64,000 nt of DNA. Source: Petrolisthes cinctipes. Its lineage: Eukaryota; Arthropoda; Malacostraca; Decapoda; Porcellanidae. The notes under the pieces are model-generated. The model saw only the letters and a list, made by a program, of their open reading frames with translations. It had not been told where the DNA came from and ran no database searches. Positions 60,801-62,332 of this stretch are shown in pieces (the first letter of the stretch is position 1; the number at the start of each line of letters is the position of its first letter). The DNA is taken from assembly GCA_033782935.1 (NCBI GenBank), contig JAWQEG010001318.1, positions 62,001 through 126,000 on the forward strand. Direction: 5' to 3'. The translations under genes and the position numbers were made by a program.

Positions 60801-61475
60801 TCTTAACATAACCAGTGGCTGACAACCTCACCTACCAACAACACAATATACATTTTAGGAGGGCCCTAAGGAAAAGCCCAGTTTGGGCCATGGCCTTTTT
60901 CAGGAACTTTCAGTGCTGCTTGACCAGACAACACTGAACAGTACAAACTTTGAACAGGTGCTAAAGTCAAGATTACAGACATAGGCTATGACATCTAAAA
61001 GTTATGACAAAGAATATTTAATTGCCACTATGACACCTGACTTCTAAGACAATTATAAATTCCTGTCCTTAATCATGGTTTTCTGTAATTTTATAGACAG
61101 TATCTTTGGGTATGACGTAGCTCTACTGTCAAATTATTATGATAAGGAAATAATCCTCAAAAACTATTACTAAACTTATATTCACTTTACGAAGGAGAGT
61201 AAACTGCAGTAAGTATTCAGAATACAGCAAATACACACCTTTAGTTTGGGATAGAAATTTCTGATATTAGTTGGTTTGAGCCTAAGGATGTCACAGAGGT
61301 GTCGGTAGTGGTGAAGGACAGACTTGAAGGTGGAGGCAGCACATAGCTGTTCAAACACATCAGCAGCAGCAGCACTGTCTGGAGATGATACTGGTGGTTT
61401 ATGCTGCTGCTGTTGCTGTTGTTGGTGGTGGTAGGGGTGGTGGTGGTGTTGGTGGTGGTGGTGACCAGAGTACAT
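733..61475 (-). CDS. Mical: Mical, F-actin methionine monooxygenase (whole gene, ~33 coding exons)
   Basis: MICAL proteins are cytosolic flavoenzymes that use NADPH and FAD to oxidise methionines of F-actin and disassemble filaments, downstream of semaphorin-plexin signalling and Rab GTPases. The assembled protein has domains in the family's order: FAD monooxygenase (about residues 80-480, with GAGPCG near 118), CH domain (about 545-665), LIM domain (about 1082-1140), a very long disordered acidic/Ser-rich linker, and a C-terminal bMERB coiled coil (about 3195-3370). The base model totals about 3,378 residues; alternative exons raise it to 3,513 or 4,170. Insect Mical is likewise very long. 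Every junction was placed on GT-AG sites with matching phase. The start is the first ATG before the conserved [14 protein letters not shown] block. Family assignment is essentially certain; a few small exons are less so. Confidence 0.96.
1690..2045 (-). mobile_element. LINE fragment, 3' end of the reverse-transcriptase ORF
   Basis: The minus strand resembles the copy at 50.8-51.2 kb: shared blocks include a Met-Ser-Tyr start followed by LRG, WNREYW-like coding near the end, and the downstream GGGGGAGTT segment. Frameshifted and shortened. Belongs to a non-LTR retrotransposon with an [14 protein letters not shown] C-terminus; the clade is uncertain. Confidence 0.65.
3423..3475 (+). repeat. A-rich/(TAA)n microsatellite
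   Basis: AAAAATA units grade into about seven ATA/TAA triplets, then ATGATGA. Confidence 0.8.
5317..5322 (-). terminator. Candidate poly(A) signal AATAAA for the read-through isoform
   Basis: AATAAA on the minus strand, 340 nt after the alternative stop at 5662. An ATTAAA variant lies closer, at 5619-5624. Hexamers are common in AT-rich DNA, so this is weak evidence alone. Confidence 0.3.
5662..6430 (-). CDS. Mical: Candidate alternative Mical C-terminus: 255-codon read-through with C-terminal membrane segment
   Basis: If the exon 34 donor is not used, the frame stays open 255 codons to a TAG at 5662, unlikely by chance in AT-rich intron. It is Ser/Thr/His-rich and non-repetitive (for example [31 protein letters not shown]). 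It ends in a hydrophobic stretch ([22 protein letters not shown]) with a 10-residue polar tail, QTHSDLPPF after Cys. This would make a tail-anchored isoform of about 3,605 residues. Minus-strand ATTAAA (5619-5624) and AATAAA (5317-5322) follow as possible poly(A) signals. I recognise no homologue; neutral read-through cannot be excluded. Confidence 0.5.
6431..6545 (-). CDS. Mical: Mical exon 34: bMERB last helix
   Basis: [20 protein letters not shown] then [19 protein letters not shown], the family's final helix (EQxDALVxLLEExR). Acceptor CATCCTTGCAG. The donor AG/GTGCGA at 6430 is phase 2 and fits the terminal exon at 820. The same frame is open through the donor (see next entry). GTGCGA is a weak donor, allowing retention. 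Confidence 0.95.
6546..7051. other. Mical intron 33
   Basis: 506 bp between the last two bMERB exons; AT-rich, nothing else seen. Confidence 0.6.
7052..7226 (-). CDS. Mical: Mical exon 33: bMERB central helix
   Basis: [40 protein letters not shown] and ELKHRMALP. The WFxxVxEKNxLVR and LELEERxxxLxxELR patterns are bMERB hallmarks that contact Rab8/10-family GTPases. Acceptor ATGTACAG; donor GTGAGT; phase 0 in, 1 out. Confidence 0.96.
7707..7870 (+). pseudogene. Tigger/jerky-type transposase N-terminus, frameshifted
   Basis: An ATG begins [20 protein letters not shown] then [15 protein letters not shown], after which one frame shift restores [16 protein letters not shown] before a stop. The LTLxEKxxII...ATIxxxLGxxxxTI pattern is the CENP-B-type helix-turn-helix of these transposases. 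The catalytic part is absent. Confidence 0.7.
7964..8209 (+). repeat. Two direct copies of a ~107-bp unit inside the Tigger-like element
   Basis: Copy 1 (7964-8071) and copy 2 (8101-8209) both run from TTGTTAATG through ACTG/ACGTGGAGTCAC and GTCATGACC to CAATTATA, with scattered differences. The copies are separated by about 30 bp of palindromic AT-rich sequence (ATTGTTAATGATATAATA). Confidence 0.8.
8655..8763 (-). CDS. Mical: Mical exon 32: bMERB helix 1
   Basis: [20 protein letters not shown] and [16 protein letters not shown] match the first long helix of the Rab-binding bMERB domain ([27 protein letters not shown]). Acceptor TTAATGGTAG; donor GTAAGT; phase 2 in, 0 out. Confidence 0.96.
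8764..9451. other. Mical intron 31
   Basis: 688 bp, no recognisable gene or repeat. Confidence 0.6.
9452..9605 (-). CDS. Mical: Mical exon 31: start of bMERB region
   Basis: [20 protein letters not shown], then [20 protein letters not shown], where the first helix of the C-terminal bMERB (DUF3585) coiled coil begins. Acceptor GTGTCACACAG; donor GTTGTC (weak); phase 1 in, 2 out. Confidence 0.9.
9606..11520. other. Mical intron 30
   Basis: 1.9 kb, AT-rich; short unsupported ORFs only. Confidence 0.55.
11521..11556 (-). CDS. Mical: Mical exon 30 (candidate): 36-nt exon
   Basis: Between CCTGGTGTGGACAG and GTATGG lies a 36-nt piece that is phase 1 in and out and reads [12 protein letters not shown] between exons 29 and 31 with no stop. 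An upstream pyrimidine-rich segment (GACCCTCCCTGG) supports the acceptor. Symmetric, so it may be skipped freely. RLST is a possible basophilic-kinase site. Confidence 0.6.
13070..13092 (+). repeat. Poly(A) tract
   Basis: About 22 consecutive A. No recognised retroelement body precedes it. Confidence 0.85.
13457..14350. mobile_element. TTAA-target (piggyBac-like) non-autonomous element, copy A
   Basis: Flanked by TTAA at 13453-13456 and 14351-14354. Left end CCCTTAATTCGTGGG; right end, inverted, CCACCTAGCCACGGGCAT. Internal sequence (13670-13900 and 14175-14350) matches copy B at 37906-38492, for example ACCATATACxGTAxGTA and TAGTCTTCACAAGTACA. Has no coding capacity and is interrupted by a nested element. 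Confidence 0.75.
13900..14173. mobile_element. 274-bp foldback element nested in the TTAA element
   Basis: Near-perfect inverted repeats of ~108 bp per arm start CAGATGCCCAAGAAAAGACT and, inverted, CAGTTGCCCAAGAAAAGACT. They are bordered by TA on both sides (13898-13899, 14174-14175). The homologous position in copy B (38.32 kb, AAGTACATCAAGAG) lacks the insert, giving an empty site that shows a TA target duplication as in Tc1/mariner MITEs. Confidence 0.85.
14364..14800 (-). mobile_element. LINE fragment (RT C-terminal region), degenerate
   Basis: The minus strand reads [20 protein letters not shown], then [19 protein letters not shown], a decayed version of the LxRVQxxxxxLIxxxxLTxxLQPLxHRRxVAxLxxxYRYxxxxCSSEL stretch of jockey-like elements. 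Related to the fragment at 47.06-47.50 kb. Confidence 0.6.
14831..15090 (+). mobile_element. LINE 3' fragment
   Basis: Matches 47280-47500 (AGGAGAGCATGCAACA, CTTTTxTGTTCAACTCCCTAA and further) in the same orientation. Lies head-to-head with the minus-strand LINE fragment just before it. Confidence 0.6.
15703..15883 (-). CDS. Mical: Mical exon 29: Ser/Thr/Pro-rich linker
   Basis: [20 protein letters not shown], then [20 protein letters not shown] and KASSPPQAS. Acceptor CACCCCACAG; donor GTGAAC in phase 1. RSNSADV resembles a 14-3-3/kinase motif (inference). Confidence 0.9.
15884..17058. other. Mical intron 28
   Basis: 1.2 kb; contains the terminal-inverted-repeat element at 16525-16955. G-rich near 15890-15950 (pyrimidine tract on the minus strand preceding exon 29). 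Confidence 0.6.
16525..16955. mobile_element. 431-bp terminal-inverted-repeat element, unclassified
   Basis: Left end AGGCCGATTCACACAACCCG, right end inverted AGGCCGATTTACACGACCCA; the repeats extend about 40 bp to GACAGGCAGGCC. Unusually GC-rich for the intron, with internal CACACGAC(C) echoes. No convincing target duplication seen. Confidence 0.7.
17059..17237 (-). CDS. Mical: Mical exon 28: Ser/Pro linker with basic end
   Basis: Completes a Gly codon, then reads [20 protein letters not shown] and [19 protein letters not shown]. Acceptor GACCTCAG; donor GTCAGT; phase 1 in, 0 out. The smooth join [16 protein letters not shown] across the phase-1 junction supports both neighbours. Confidence 0.92.
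17238..17816. other. Mical intron 27
   Basis: 579 bp, nothing recognised. Confidence 0.6.
17817..22743 (-). CDS. Mical: Mical exon 27: 4.9-kb giant exon coding the disordered region
   Basis: 1,642 uninterrupted codons, mostly Ser, Glu, Lys, Asp and Thr, with no recognised fold. Landmarks: an acidic start ([20 protein letters not shown]), [11 protein letters not shown], a Ser-Glu repeat ([14 protein letters not shown]), [20 protein letters not shown], a run of Glu/Arg/Lys pseudo-repeats (EERxxE) near residues 2680-2910, and a Pro/Ser-rich end ([13 protein letters not shown]) followed by basic [20 protein letters not shown]. Acceptor TATCCCAACAG; donor GTGAGC; phase 0 in, 1 out. Long, poorly conserved linkers here are usual for insect-type Mical. 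Confidence 0.95.
22744..23257. other. Mical intron 26
   Basis: 514 bp, AT-rich, nothing recognised. Confidence 0.6.
23258..23430 (-). CDS. Mical: Mical exon 26: acidic run and basic helix
   Basis: 58 codons with an Asp run ([14 protein letters not shown]), then [20 protein letters not shown] and a Ser-rich SDSGSDTE end. ARERRRQE is typical of MICAL linkers. Acceptor GCAATGTAG; donor GTTAGC; phase 1 in, 0 out. Confidence 0.92.
23431..24388. other. Mical intron 25
   Basis: 958 bp, AT-rich, nothing recognised. Confidence 0.6.
24389..24600 (-). CDS. Mical: Mical exon 25: acidic linker
   Basis: [40 protein letters not shown] and [20 protein letters not shown]. Acceptor TGTGCCTGCAG; donor GTGAGG; phase 2 in, 1 out. 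Confidence 0.92.
24601..25202. other. Mical intron 24
   Basis: 602 bp with a short CA-rich stretch near 24905-24945; nothing else seen. Confidence 0.6.
25203..25605 (-). CDS. Mical: Mical exon 24 with two phase-matched 3' splice sites
   Basis: The inner acceptor (GTTTCAG, exon start 25456, phase 0) gives [20 protein letters not shown]. The outer acceptor (CTATTTCAG, start 25605, phase 1) adds 50 codons beginning [20 protein letters not shown]. Both run into [12 protein letters not shown] and [13 protein letters not shown], a MICAL-type block after the LIM domain. The inner site suits exon 23 directly; the outer site suits exon A or B. Donor GTATGT in phase 2. Confidence 0.9.
25606..27334. 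other. Mical intron between cassette B and exon 24
   Basis: 1.7 kb, AT-rich; no repeat or gene recognised. Confidence 0.55.
27335..29561 (-). CDS. Mical: Mical alternative exon B: 2.2-kb disordered cassette
   Basis: 742 open codons, [20 protein letters not shown] at the start and [13 protein letters not shown] at the end. In between is a Lys/Asn/Ser-rich stretch, then a Ser/Pro/Thr-rich one containing [14 protein letters not shown] (PxxPxR SH3-ligand pattern). Acceptor GGACTTCCAG; donor GTTAGT; phase 0 in, 1 out. This out-phase does not match the inner acceptor of exon 24 but matches the outer one at 25605. If the donor is not used the frame stops two codons later, so an alternative terminus is also possible. 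Confidence 0.85.
29562..30602. other. Mical intron between alternative exons A and B
   Basis: 1.0 kb separating the two candidate mutually exclusive exons; no repeat recognised. It could hold pairing elements that enforce exclusivity; none was identified by eye. Confidence 0.5.
30603..30858 (-). CDS. Mical: Mical candidate alternative exon A: proline-rich, SH3-ligand bearing
   Basis: A GC-rich island in an AT-rich intron is open in one frame from the CACAG acceptor to the donor CAGGCAAG/GTGAGA. It reads [19 protein letters not shown], then [17 protein letters not shown], and ends AVPRQ. PPVPPR fits the class II SH3 ligand PxxPxR. Phase 0 in and 1 out suit splicing from exon 23 to the outer acceptor of exon 24 (25605). 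The acceptor has only a modest pyrimidine tract. Alternatively this could be an internal first exon. Confidence 0.5.
31870..31955. mobile_element. Solo end of a Tigger-like element
   Basis: TACAGTTAAACCTCACTGAC followed by CCAGAC and AAAAATCCAGAG resembles a Tigger/pogo terminal repeat. No matching second end was found nearby. Confidence 0.4.
32060..32252 (-). mobile_element. tRNA-derived SINE or tRNA pseudogene
   Basis: On the minus strand, TTGGCTCAGTAGTTAGC looks like a D-arm with box A. A hairpin CTTGGTTTTCAACCAAG follows (5-bp stem, loop TTTTCAA, giving a possible TTC anticodon), then a decayed T-arm GGGGATTGTTTCCC. A non-tRNA body of ~120 bp follows. Too degenerate for a working tRNA. 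Confidence 0.45.
33253..33622. mobile_element. TTAA-target MITE, 370 bp
   Basis: TTAA at 33249-33252 and 33623-33626. Ends CCCTTACGAGCTGGG and, inverted, CCCTTACGTGTCGAG. Belongs with the other TTAA elements in the window by ends and target only; the interior differs. Confidence 0.7.
36277..36853. mobile_element. Tigger-like MITE, 577 bp
   Basis: TA on both sides (36275-36276, 36854-36855). Ends CACTCGACCCTCAATTTAAC and, inverted, CACTCGACCCTCTATTTAAC, continuing to GGAC. No transposase frame inside. Confidence 0.85.
37013..37185 (-). CDS. Mical: Mical exon 23: LIM domain, second half
   Basis: [20 protein letters not shown] supplies the last zinc ligands (C-x2-H), then a Thr/Pro-rich tail ends TTPATLQ. 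Acceptor CAACCTCCAG; donor GTGACA; phase 1 in, 0 out. The phase-0 end fits three downstream sites: 30858, 29561 and the inner acceptor 25456. Confidence 0.96.
37906..38492. mobile_element. TTAA-target (piggyBac-like) non-autonomous element, copy B
   Basis: Left end CCCTTAAACTGTGGG, right end inverted CCCTCTAACCACGGGCAT, with TTAA at 38493-38496. The left target copy is eroded to ATAA. The interior matches copy A and keeps the empty site of the nested foldback element near 38320. Confidence 0.75.
38706..38800 (-). mobile_element. Tigger-type terminal fragment
   Basis: The minus strand reads CAGTACTCCCTCGTTATCGA then CGGGGGTTACG, a typical Tigger terminal repeat; a second GTCGATAC/ATCGATAAC motif lies inside. 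The other end does not match, so it is truncated. Confidence 0.5.
39336..39492 (-). CDS. Mical: Mical exon 22: LIM domain, first zinc module
   Basis: Reads [20 protein letters not shown] then [18 protein letters not shown]. The C-x2-C, H-x2-C and start of the second C-x2-C zinc ligands are all present. [19 protein letters not shown] is highly diagnostic of MICAL LIM domains. Acceptor GATCCCTGCAG; donor GTGGGT; phase 0 in, 1 out. Confidence 0.97.
39493..40316. other. Mical intron 21
   Basis: 824 bp; contains the first 69-bp mariner-type hairpin. Confidence 0.65.
39598..39666. mobile_element. 69-bp mariner-type hairpin MITE, copy 1
   Basis: TA borders (39596-39597, 39667-39668). Arms start CAGTCGCGGCACATAGTCCT and, inverted, CAGTCACGGCACATAGTCCT, then TGATC, leaving a loop of about 18 nt. 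CAGT plus TA fits Tc1/mariner ends. Confidence 0.85.
40317..40544 (-). CDS. Mical: Mical exon 21: coiled coil before LIM domain
   Basis: 76 codons, [40 protein letters not shown] and [20 protein letters not shown]. Heptad-like Leu/Ile spacing suggests a coiled coil. Acceptor CTATTTCAG; donor GTGGGC; phase 0 both ends. Confidence 0.92.
40773..40922 (-). CDS. Mical: Mical exon 20: linker before LIM domain
   Basis: 50 codons including [40 protein letters not shown] and [10 protein letters not shown]. It is dense in Lys/Glu and predicted helical. Acceptor TTATTCCCCAG; donor GTTAGA; phase 0 both ends. Confidence 0.9.
41094..41156 (-). CDS. Mical: Mical exon 19: short acidic exon
   Basis: 21 codons, [20 protein letters not shown] plus Met, phase 0 both ends, so it can be skipped without a frameshift. 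The acceptor is CTTCCTTTTAACTCAACACAAG (AAG type) and the donor GTGATT is weak, suggesting optional use. SDESSDEE resembles a CK2 target (inference). Confidence 0.6.
41157..41628. other. Mical intron 18
   Basis: 472 bp; a GC-richer stretch at 41440-41530 is not identified. Confidence 0.55.
41629..41766 (-). CDS. Mical: Mical exon 18: linker
   Basis: 46 codons, [20 protein letters not shown] then [20 protein letters not shown]. Acceptor TAACCTGCAG; donor GTTTGC; phase 0 both ends. Confidence 0.88.
41767..43472. other. Mical intron 17
   Basis: 1.7 kb with a decayed LINE fragment; otherwise nothing. Confidence 0.6.
42406..42970 (+). mobile_element. LINE fragment, RT thumb/C-terminal region, decayed
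   Basis: Opens with [20 protein letters not shown] (the EYxYLGV motif of non-LTR reverse transcriptases). Further on, out of frame, it resembles the LLYG-E and C-terminal blocks, ending near a GTGAAG/AAATTGTGCTAATAGGAACAG tail. Several frameshifts. Confidence 0.65.
43473..43762 (-). CDS. Mical: Mical exon 17: coiled Gln/Arg/Glu-rich linker
   Basis: Codes for [20 protein letters not shown], then a charged helix ([20 protein letters not shown]) and [14 protein letters not shown]. Donor GTAAGA in phase 0. The acceptor is taken as CTAGCAG at 43763, which fits exon 16. A phase-0 acceptor at 43803 would also be open but adds a hydrophobic AT-rich stretch unlike the rest. Confidence 0.8.
43763..45317. 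other. Mical intron 16
   Basis: 1.55 kb; contains the second mariner-type hairpin and a C-run (44757-44767). Confidence 0.6.
43927..43995. mobile_element. 69-bp mariner-type hairpin MITE, copy 2
   Basis: Same length and ends as copy 1, 4.3 kb away in the same gene and the same orientation of its loop. TA borders at 43925-43926 and 43996-43997. Differs from copy 1 mainly in the loop (CCAGACTTCCTCTAACA versus CAAGACTTCTCCATACA) and a few arm bases. Confidence 0.85.
45318..45381 (-). CDS. Mical: Mical exon 16 (candidate): short linker exon
   Basis: A strong pyrimidine tract (TTTCTTTTTTTGCTCG) precedes the acceptor ...ACTGAG. The 64-nt exon reads [20 protein letters not shown] and ends in phase 1 at GTTATG, exactly what exon 17 needs. 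An upstream acceptor (TTTTCAG, exon start 45420) is also in phase and would add 13 residues. GC content is higher than the flanks. Called from phase and composition only. Confidence 0.55.
45382..45766. other. Mical intron 15
   Basis: 385 bp, with a (GGT)n-like run at 45634-45653; nothing else. Confidence 0.55.
45767..45890 (-). CDS. Mical: Mical exon 15: linker
   Basis: Reads [34 protein letters not shown] and DRVWSPE. The block [12 protein letters not shown] is basic and may be a nuclear-localisation-like cluster (inference). Acceptor ATACCCCCAG; donor GTAAGG; phase 2 in, 0 out. Confidence 0.85.
45891..46544. other. Mical intron 14
   Basis: 654 bp, AT-rich, nothing recognised. Confidence 0.6.
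46545..46699 (-). CDS. Mical: Mical exon 14: acidic/basic linker after CH domain
   Basis: Open reading [20 protein letters not shown] continuing to [16 protein letters not shown], a mixed-charge linker without a recognised fold. Acceptor AATTTTAG; donor GTATGA; phase 0 in, 2 out, matching exon 15. Confidence 0.85.
46700..47544. other. Mical intron 13
   Basis: 845 bp, more than half occupied by a LINE fragment that reaches within about 50 bp of the exon 13 donor. Confidence 0.6.
47059..47500 (+). mobile_element. LINE fragment (jockey-like RT C-terminus and 3' part)
   Basis: Plus strand reads [13 protein letters not shown], then [20 protein letters not shown] (decayed LQPLxHRRxVASLxIFYRY), followed by the GAGAGCATGCAACA segment shared with 14.83-15.09 kb. 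Confidence 0.6.
47545..47667 (-). CDS. Mical: Mical exon 13: end of CH domain
   Basis: [20 protein letters not shown] then [17 protein letters not shown] completes the CH fold (VPDKLSMxxYLSQxY). Acceptor AAATTTCAG; donor GTAAGT; phase 0 both ends. Confidence 0.97.
47834..47971 (-). CDS. Mical: Mical exon 12: CH domain core
   Basis: [20 protein letters not shown] is the classic CH core motif. It is followed by [17 protein letters not shown]. Acceptor AACCTCAG; donor GTGAGT; phase 0 both ends. Confidence 0.97.
47972..48502. other. Mical intron 11
   Basis: 531 bp inside the CH domain; a short GC-richer open stretch (48119-48367, plus) has no support. Confidence 0.55.
48503..48600 (-). CDS. Mical: Mical exon 11: start of CH domain
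   Basis: Codes for [20 protein letters not shown] then [10 protein letters not shown], the first helices of a calponin-homology domain (LLxWCxxQ, TTSFxDG). Acceptor TTTCTCCAG; donor GTGAGC; phase 1 in, 0 out. Confidence 0.96.
50629..51605. mobile_element. Inverted-repeat element carrying a LINE fragment
   Basis: Left end ...GCTGATTTTACACCAAACGA, right end inverted GGCTGCGTTTACACCAAGCA. Both continue through GAGTCG/AAGTCGTG, CAAGTCAGTCTCAGTCAA and a TGAGTC/TGACTC block, about 65 bp of repeat. A LINE fragment occupies the middle (50760-51199). Superfamily not assigned. Confidence 0.7.
50760..51199 (+). mobile_element. LINE 3' end with (TAGA)n tail
   Basis: 139 open codons include [40 protein letters not shown] and [20 protein letters not shown], the C-terminal RT tail of a non-LTR retrotransposon. 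It ends in ATAGATAGATAGATAG, a short-repeat 3' tail typical of some LINE clades. 5'-truncated; not a gene. Confidence 0.8.
51724..51729 (-). CDS. Mical: Candidate 6-nt microexon (CTACAG) between linker and CH domain
   Basis: CTACAG lies between a good acceptor (TGCTTCTCCATCCAG) and a near-consensus donor (GTAAGTATT). Inserted between the phase-1 junctions of its neighbours it keeps the frame, adding Ala-Thr between KRKRR and DSFIHP. TGC and pyrimidines just upstream resemble the context of neural microexons, an analogy rather than proof. Too short to assess by coding content. Confidence 0.5.
52240..52422 (-). CDS. Mical: Mical exon 10: linker between catalytic and CH domains
   Basis: Starts [20 protein letters not shown], a conserved C-terminal element of the catalytic module, and passes into an acidic/Pro linker ending in basic KKRKRR. 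Such basic stretches next to the CH domain serve as nuclear or actin contacts in some MICALs; that role here is inference. Acceptor TGTTTTGCAG; donor GTGAGA; phase 1 in and out. Confidence 0.93.
52423..54092. other. Mical intron 9
   Basis: 1.67 kb; holds the inverted-repeat element at 52858-53500, nothing else recognised. Confidence 0.6.
52858..53500. mobile_element. 643-bp inverted-repeat element with a short internal ORF
   Basis: Left GGGACAAACTTAGAATCTCA, right inverted GGGACAAACTCAGAATCTCA; both continue ATAGGCCACGCC. Minus-strand ORF 53037-53258 includes [20 protein letters not shown], similar to the SxAREIxxNVxxFF helix often found at the N-terminus of arthropod DNA-transposon-linked proteins. 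No catalytic part. Confidence 0.7.
54093..54264 (-). CDS. Mical: Mical exon 9: end of monooxygenase domain
   Basis: Begins [20 protein letters not shown], the invariant MICAL motif that closes the FAD site, then [20 protein letters not shown] and TTPENLGK. Acceptor CTTGTTTAG; donor GTGAGA in phase 1. Confidence 0.97.
54265..55484. other. Mical intron 8
   Basis: 1.2 kb, more than half made of the TTAA element 54334-55000. Confidence 0.6.
54334..55000. mobile_element. TTAA-target MITE, 667 bp
   Basis: TTAA at 54330-54333 and 55001-55004. Ends CCCTTTGTCATTCTG and, inverted, CCTTTTGCTTTCACA. Internal ATGACGG/GAATGACAG motifs echo the left end. No transposase frame. Confidence 0.6.
55485..55640 (-). 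CDS. Mical: Mical exon 8: monooxygenase domain
   Basis: 52 codons, [40 protein letters not shown] and [12 protein letters not shown]. This is the conserved region leading to the last FAD contacts. Acceptor ATCTTTCCAG; donor GTGGGT; phase 0. Confidence 0.96.
55641..56392. other. Mical intron 7
   Basis: 752 bp, with a decayed LINE fragment. Confidence 0.6.
55795..56130 (-). mobile_element. LINE fragment, reverse-transcriptase palm
   Basis: Minus strand reads [20 protein letters not shown], the FLDLEKAYDRVxRxxLW motif of non-LTR reverse transcriptases. Upstream it is frameshifted. Same strand as the gene. Confidence 0.7.
56393..56494 (-). CDS. Mical: Mical exon 7: monooxygenase domain
   Basis: 34 codons, [20 protein letters not shown] then [14 protein letters not shown], a MICAL signature block. 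Acceptor AATCCTTCAG; donor GTATTT; phase 0 both ends, so the exon is symmetric. Confidence 0.95.
56495..57037. other. Mical intron 6
   Basis: 543 bp, nothing recognised. Confidence 0.6.
57038..57202 (-). CDS. Mical: Mical exon 6: monooxygenase domain
   Basis: 55 codons, [20 protein letters not shown] through [20 protein letters not shown], part of the substrate and NADPH side of the MICAL hydroxylase. Acceptor TTTAACAG; donor GTAAGT; phase 0 both ends. Confidence 0.96.
57203..59263. other. Mical intron 5
   Basis: 2.1 kb. Contains an unexplained open frame (58340-58606, minus) and a GC-rich stretch (58620-59000). A TACAGTTGGTTCACC motif at 58047 may be a lone transposon end. Confidence 0.55.
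58340..58606 (-). pseudogene. Unexplained open frame, possible captured or decayed exon
   Basis: 88 codons with coding-like texture: [20 protein letters not shown], then [20 protein letters not shown]. An acceptor-like CCCATGCAG opens it in phase 0, but the best donor (GTGAGA after GTGGTGGTGG) leaves phase 1, which does not fit Mical exon 6. I do not recognise the protein. Confidence 0.35.
59264..59457 (-). CDS. Mical: Mical exon 5: second FAD-contact (GD) motif
   Basis: Reads [20 protein letters not shown], then [20 protein letters not shown] (the DG motif that contacts FAD) and [20 protein letters not shown]. The residue usually seen as Gly before ADG is Ala here, a conservative change. 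Acceptor CGACAAACAG; donor GTGAAT; ends in phase 0. Confidence 0.96.
59642..59755 (-). CDS. Mical: Mical exon 4: monooxygenase domain
   Basis: Codes for [20 protein letters not shown] then [13 protein letters not shown], both recognisable in the MICAL catalytic domain. Acceptor TTCTCAG; donor GTTAGT; phase 1 in and 1 out. Confidence 0.94.
59756..60270. other. Mical intron 3
   Basis: 515 bp, largely a TTAA-element fragment. Confidence 0.6.
59884..60110. mobile_element. TTAA-type element fragment (left end only)
   Basis: CCCTTAAACCGTGGGTGATG matches the left ends of copies A and B, with GACATATGTCGTC palindromes inside. The right end is missing. Confidence 0.5.
60271..60478 (-). CDS. Mical: Mical exon 3: FAD-binding GXGXXG motif
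   Basis: Begins [20 protein letters not shown], the dinucleotide-binding GXGXXG fingerprint of class A flavin monooxygenases. It continues to [20 protein letters not shown] (end of the second beta strand, with the acidic residue contacting the FAD ribose) and [17 protein letters not shown], typical of MICALs. Acceptor CCCCACAG; donor GTAAGT in phase 1. Confidence 0.97.
60674..60775 (-). CDS. Mical: Mical exon 2: monooxygenase domain
   Basis: Codes for 34 residues ([20 protein letters not shown]...), the strongly conserved Lys/Trp-rich block before the FAD-binding Rossmann motif. Acceptor TTTCAG and donor GTGGGT; phase 0 at both ends. Confidence 0.95.
60776..61238. other. Mical intron 1
   Basis: 463 bp, nothing recognised. 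Confidence 0.6.
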
Positions 61476-61484
61476 CCTGCCTAC
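61239..61484 (-). CDS. Mical: Mical exon 1: start codon, His/Gln-rich leader, start of monooxygenase domain
   Basis: The acceptor TTTTGTGTACAG precedes a 9-nt untranslated piece and the ATG at 61475. Residues 5-25 are almost only His and Gln, coded by CAC and CAA/CAG repeats. From residue 35 the sequence enters the conserved Mical N-terminus ([20 protein letters not shown]). The exon ends YPKLK with a GTGTGT donor in phase 0. Because it begins with an acceptor, at least one untranslated exon must lie upstream. Confidence 0.88.
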
Positions 61485-61510
61485 CTGTACACAAAAGAGG
61501 AAAGAATATG

Positions 61511-61534
61511 TATTATTATTATTATTATTATTAT
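61511..61534 (+). repeat. (TAT)n microsatellite
   Basis: About eight TAT units. Confidence 0.9.
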
Positions 61535-62312
61535 AATCAAAGTGTACTGTACTTACAAAATATAATACTGAAGTGTACCGTAATGTATTTAAGAAGTAGA
61601 AGCACAGGTAAACGCTTCAATTGTTCAATACAGTATAAGGATCATAATGCTGGTCATATCTCAAGCTTAGATTTCTGATCTCCAACTACCACATCAGATT
61701 CCCAACAAAGCCATATGATTCTGGTCCAGCATTAGACATGGTCTCTACACTTAATTACAGTTAATTTCTGATGACTAGTGCAGTGGCTTTTGTCAACAGT
61801 GCATTCACCTCCAAGGCAAGTTCCCTTGTCTAAGCATGTGACATGACACTTCTACTGCACCAAGTAATGACAGAAGCTGTTCAGATGGAAGTGTCCTTGT
61901 AATACATATTAATACTCAGCTAAAAGATGTTGCAATAAGAAAAAATAATTATATAAGGATGAAGAACTGATTGCATTTGATAATATGCAACAGTCATATT
62001 CTTACAGAACTAGATAAAGAACACATGTAATTTCAGCACACAGCATTATTGTGTCCCAACAAAGCCAACAGTACATGCAGACCTGCTCACAATGAAAATT
62101 TCAAGCTTATAACTACTGCAATGTACTGATCATTGGGTGTAAACAAAAATATAGAAACAAGTAAAATACTGTACCGTCTAAACAGAAAAAAACAACACCC
62201 TAAATCCAAGGTCCAGACTGTAATGCACACAGCCTCATTTCTCTCTTCCTCTCTTTCTCTCCCCAATAACAACTCCCAATTGTGTGACCATGGCAGTTAG
62301 CTCCCTTGGTAA

Positions 62313-62332
62313 CATCATCATCATCATCATCA
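62313..62332 (+). repeat. (ATC)n microsatellite
   Basis: Six to seven CAT/ATC units. Confidence 0.9.
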
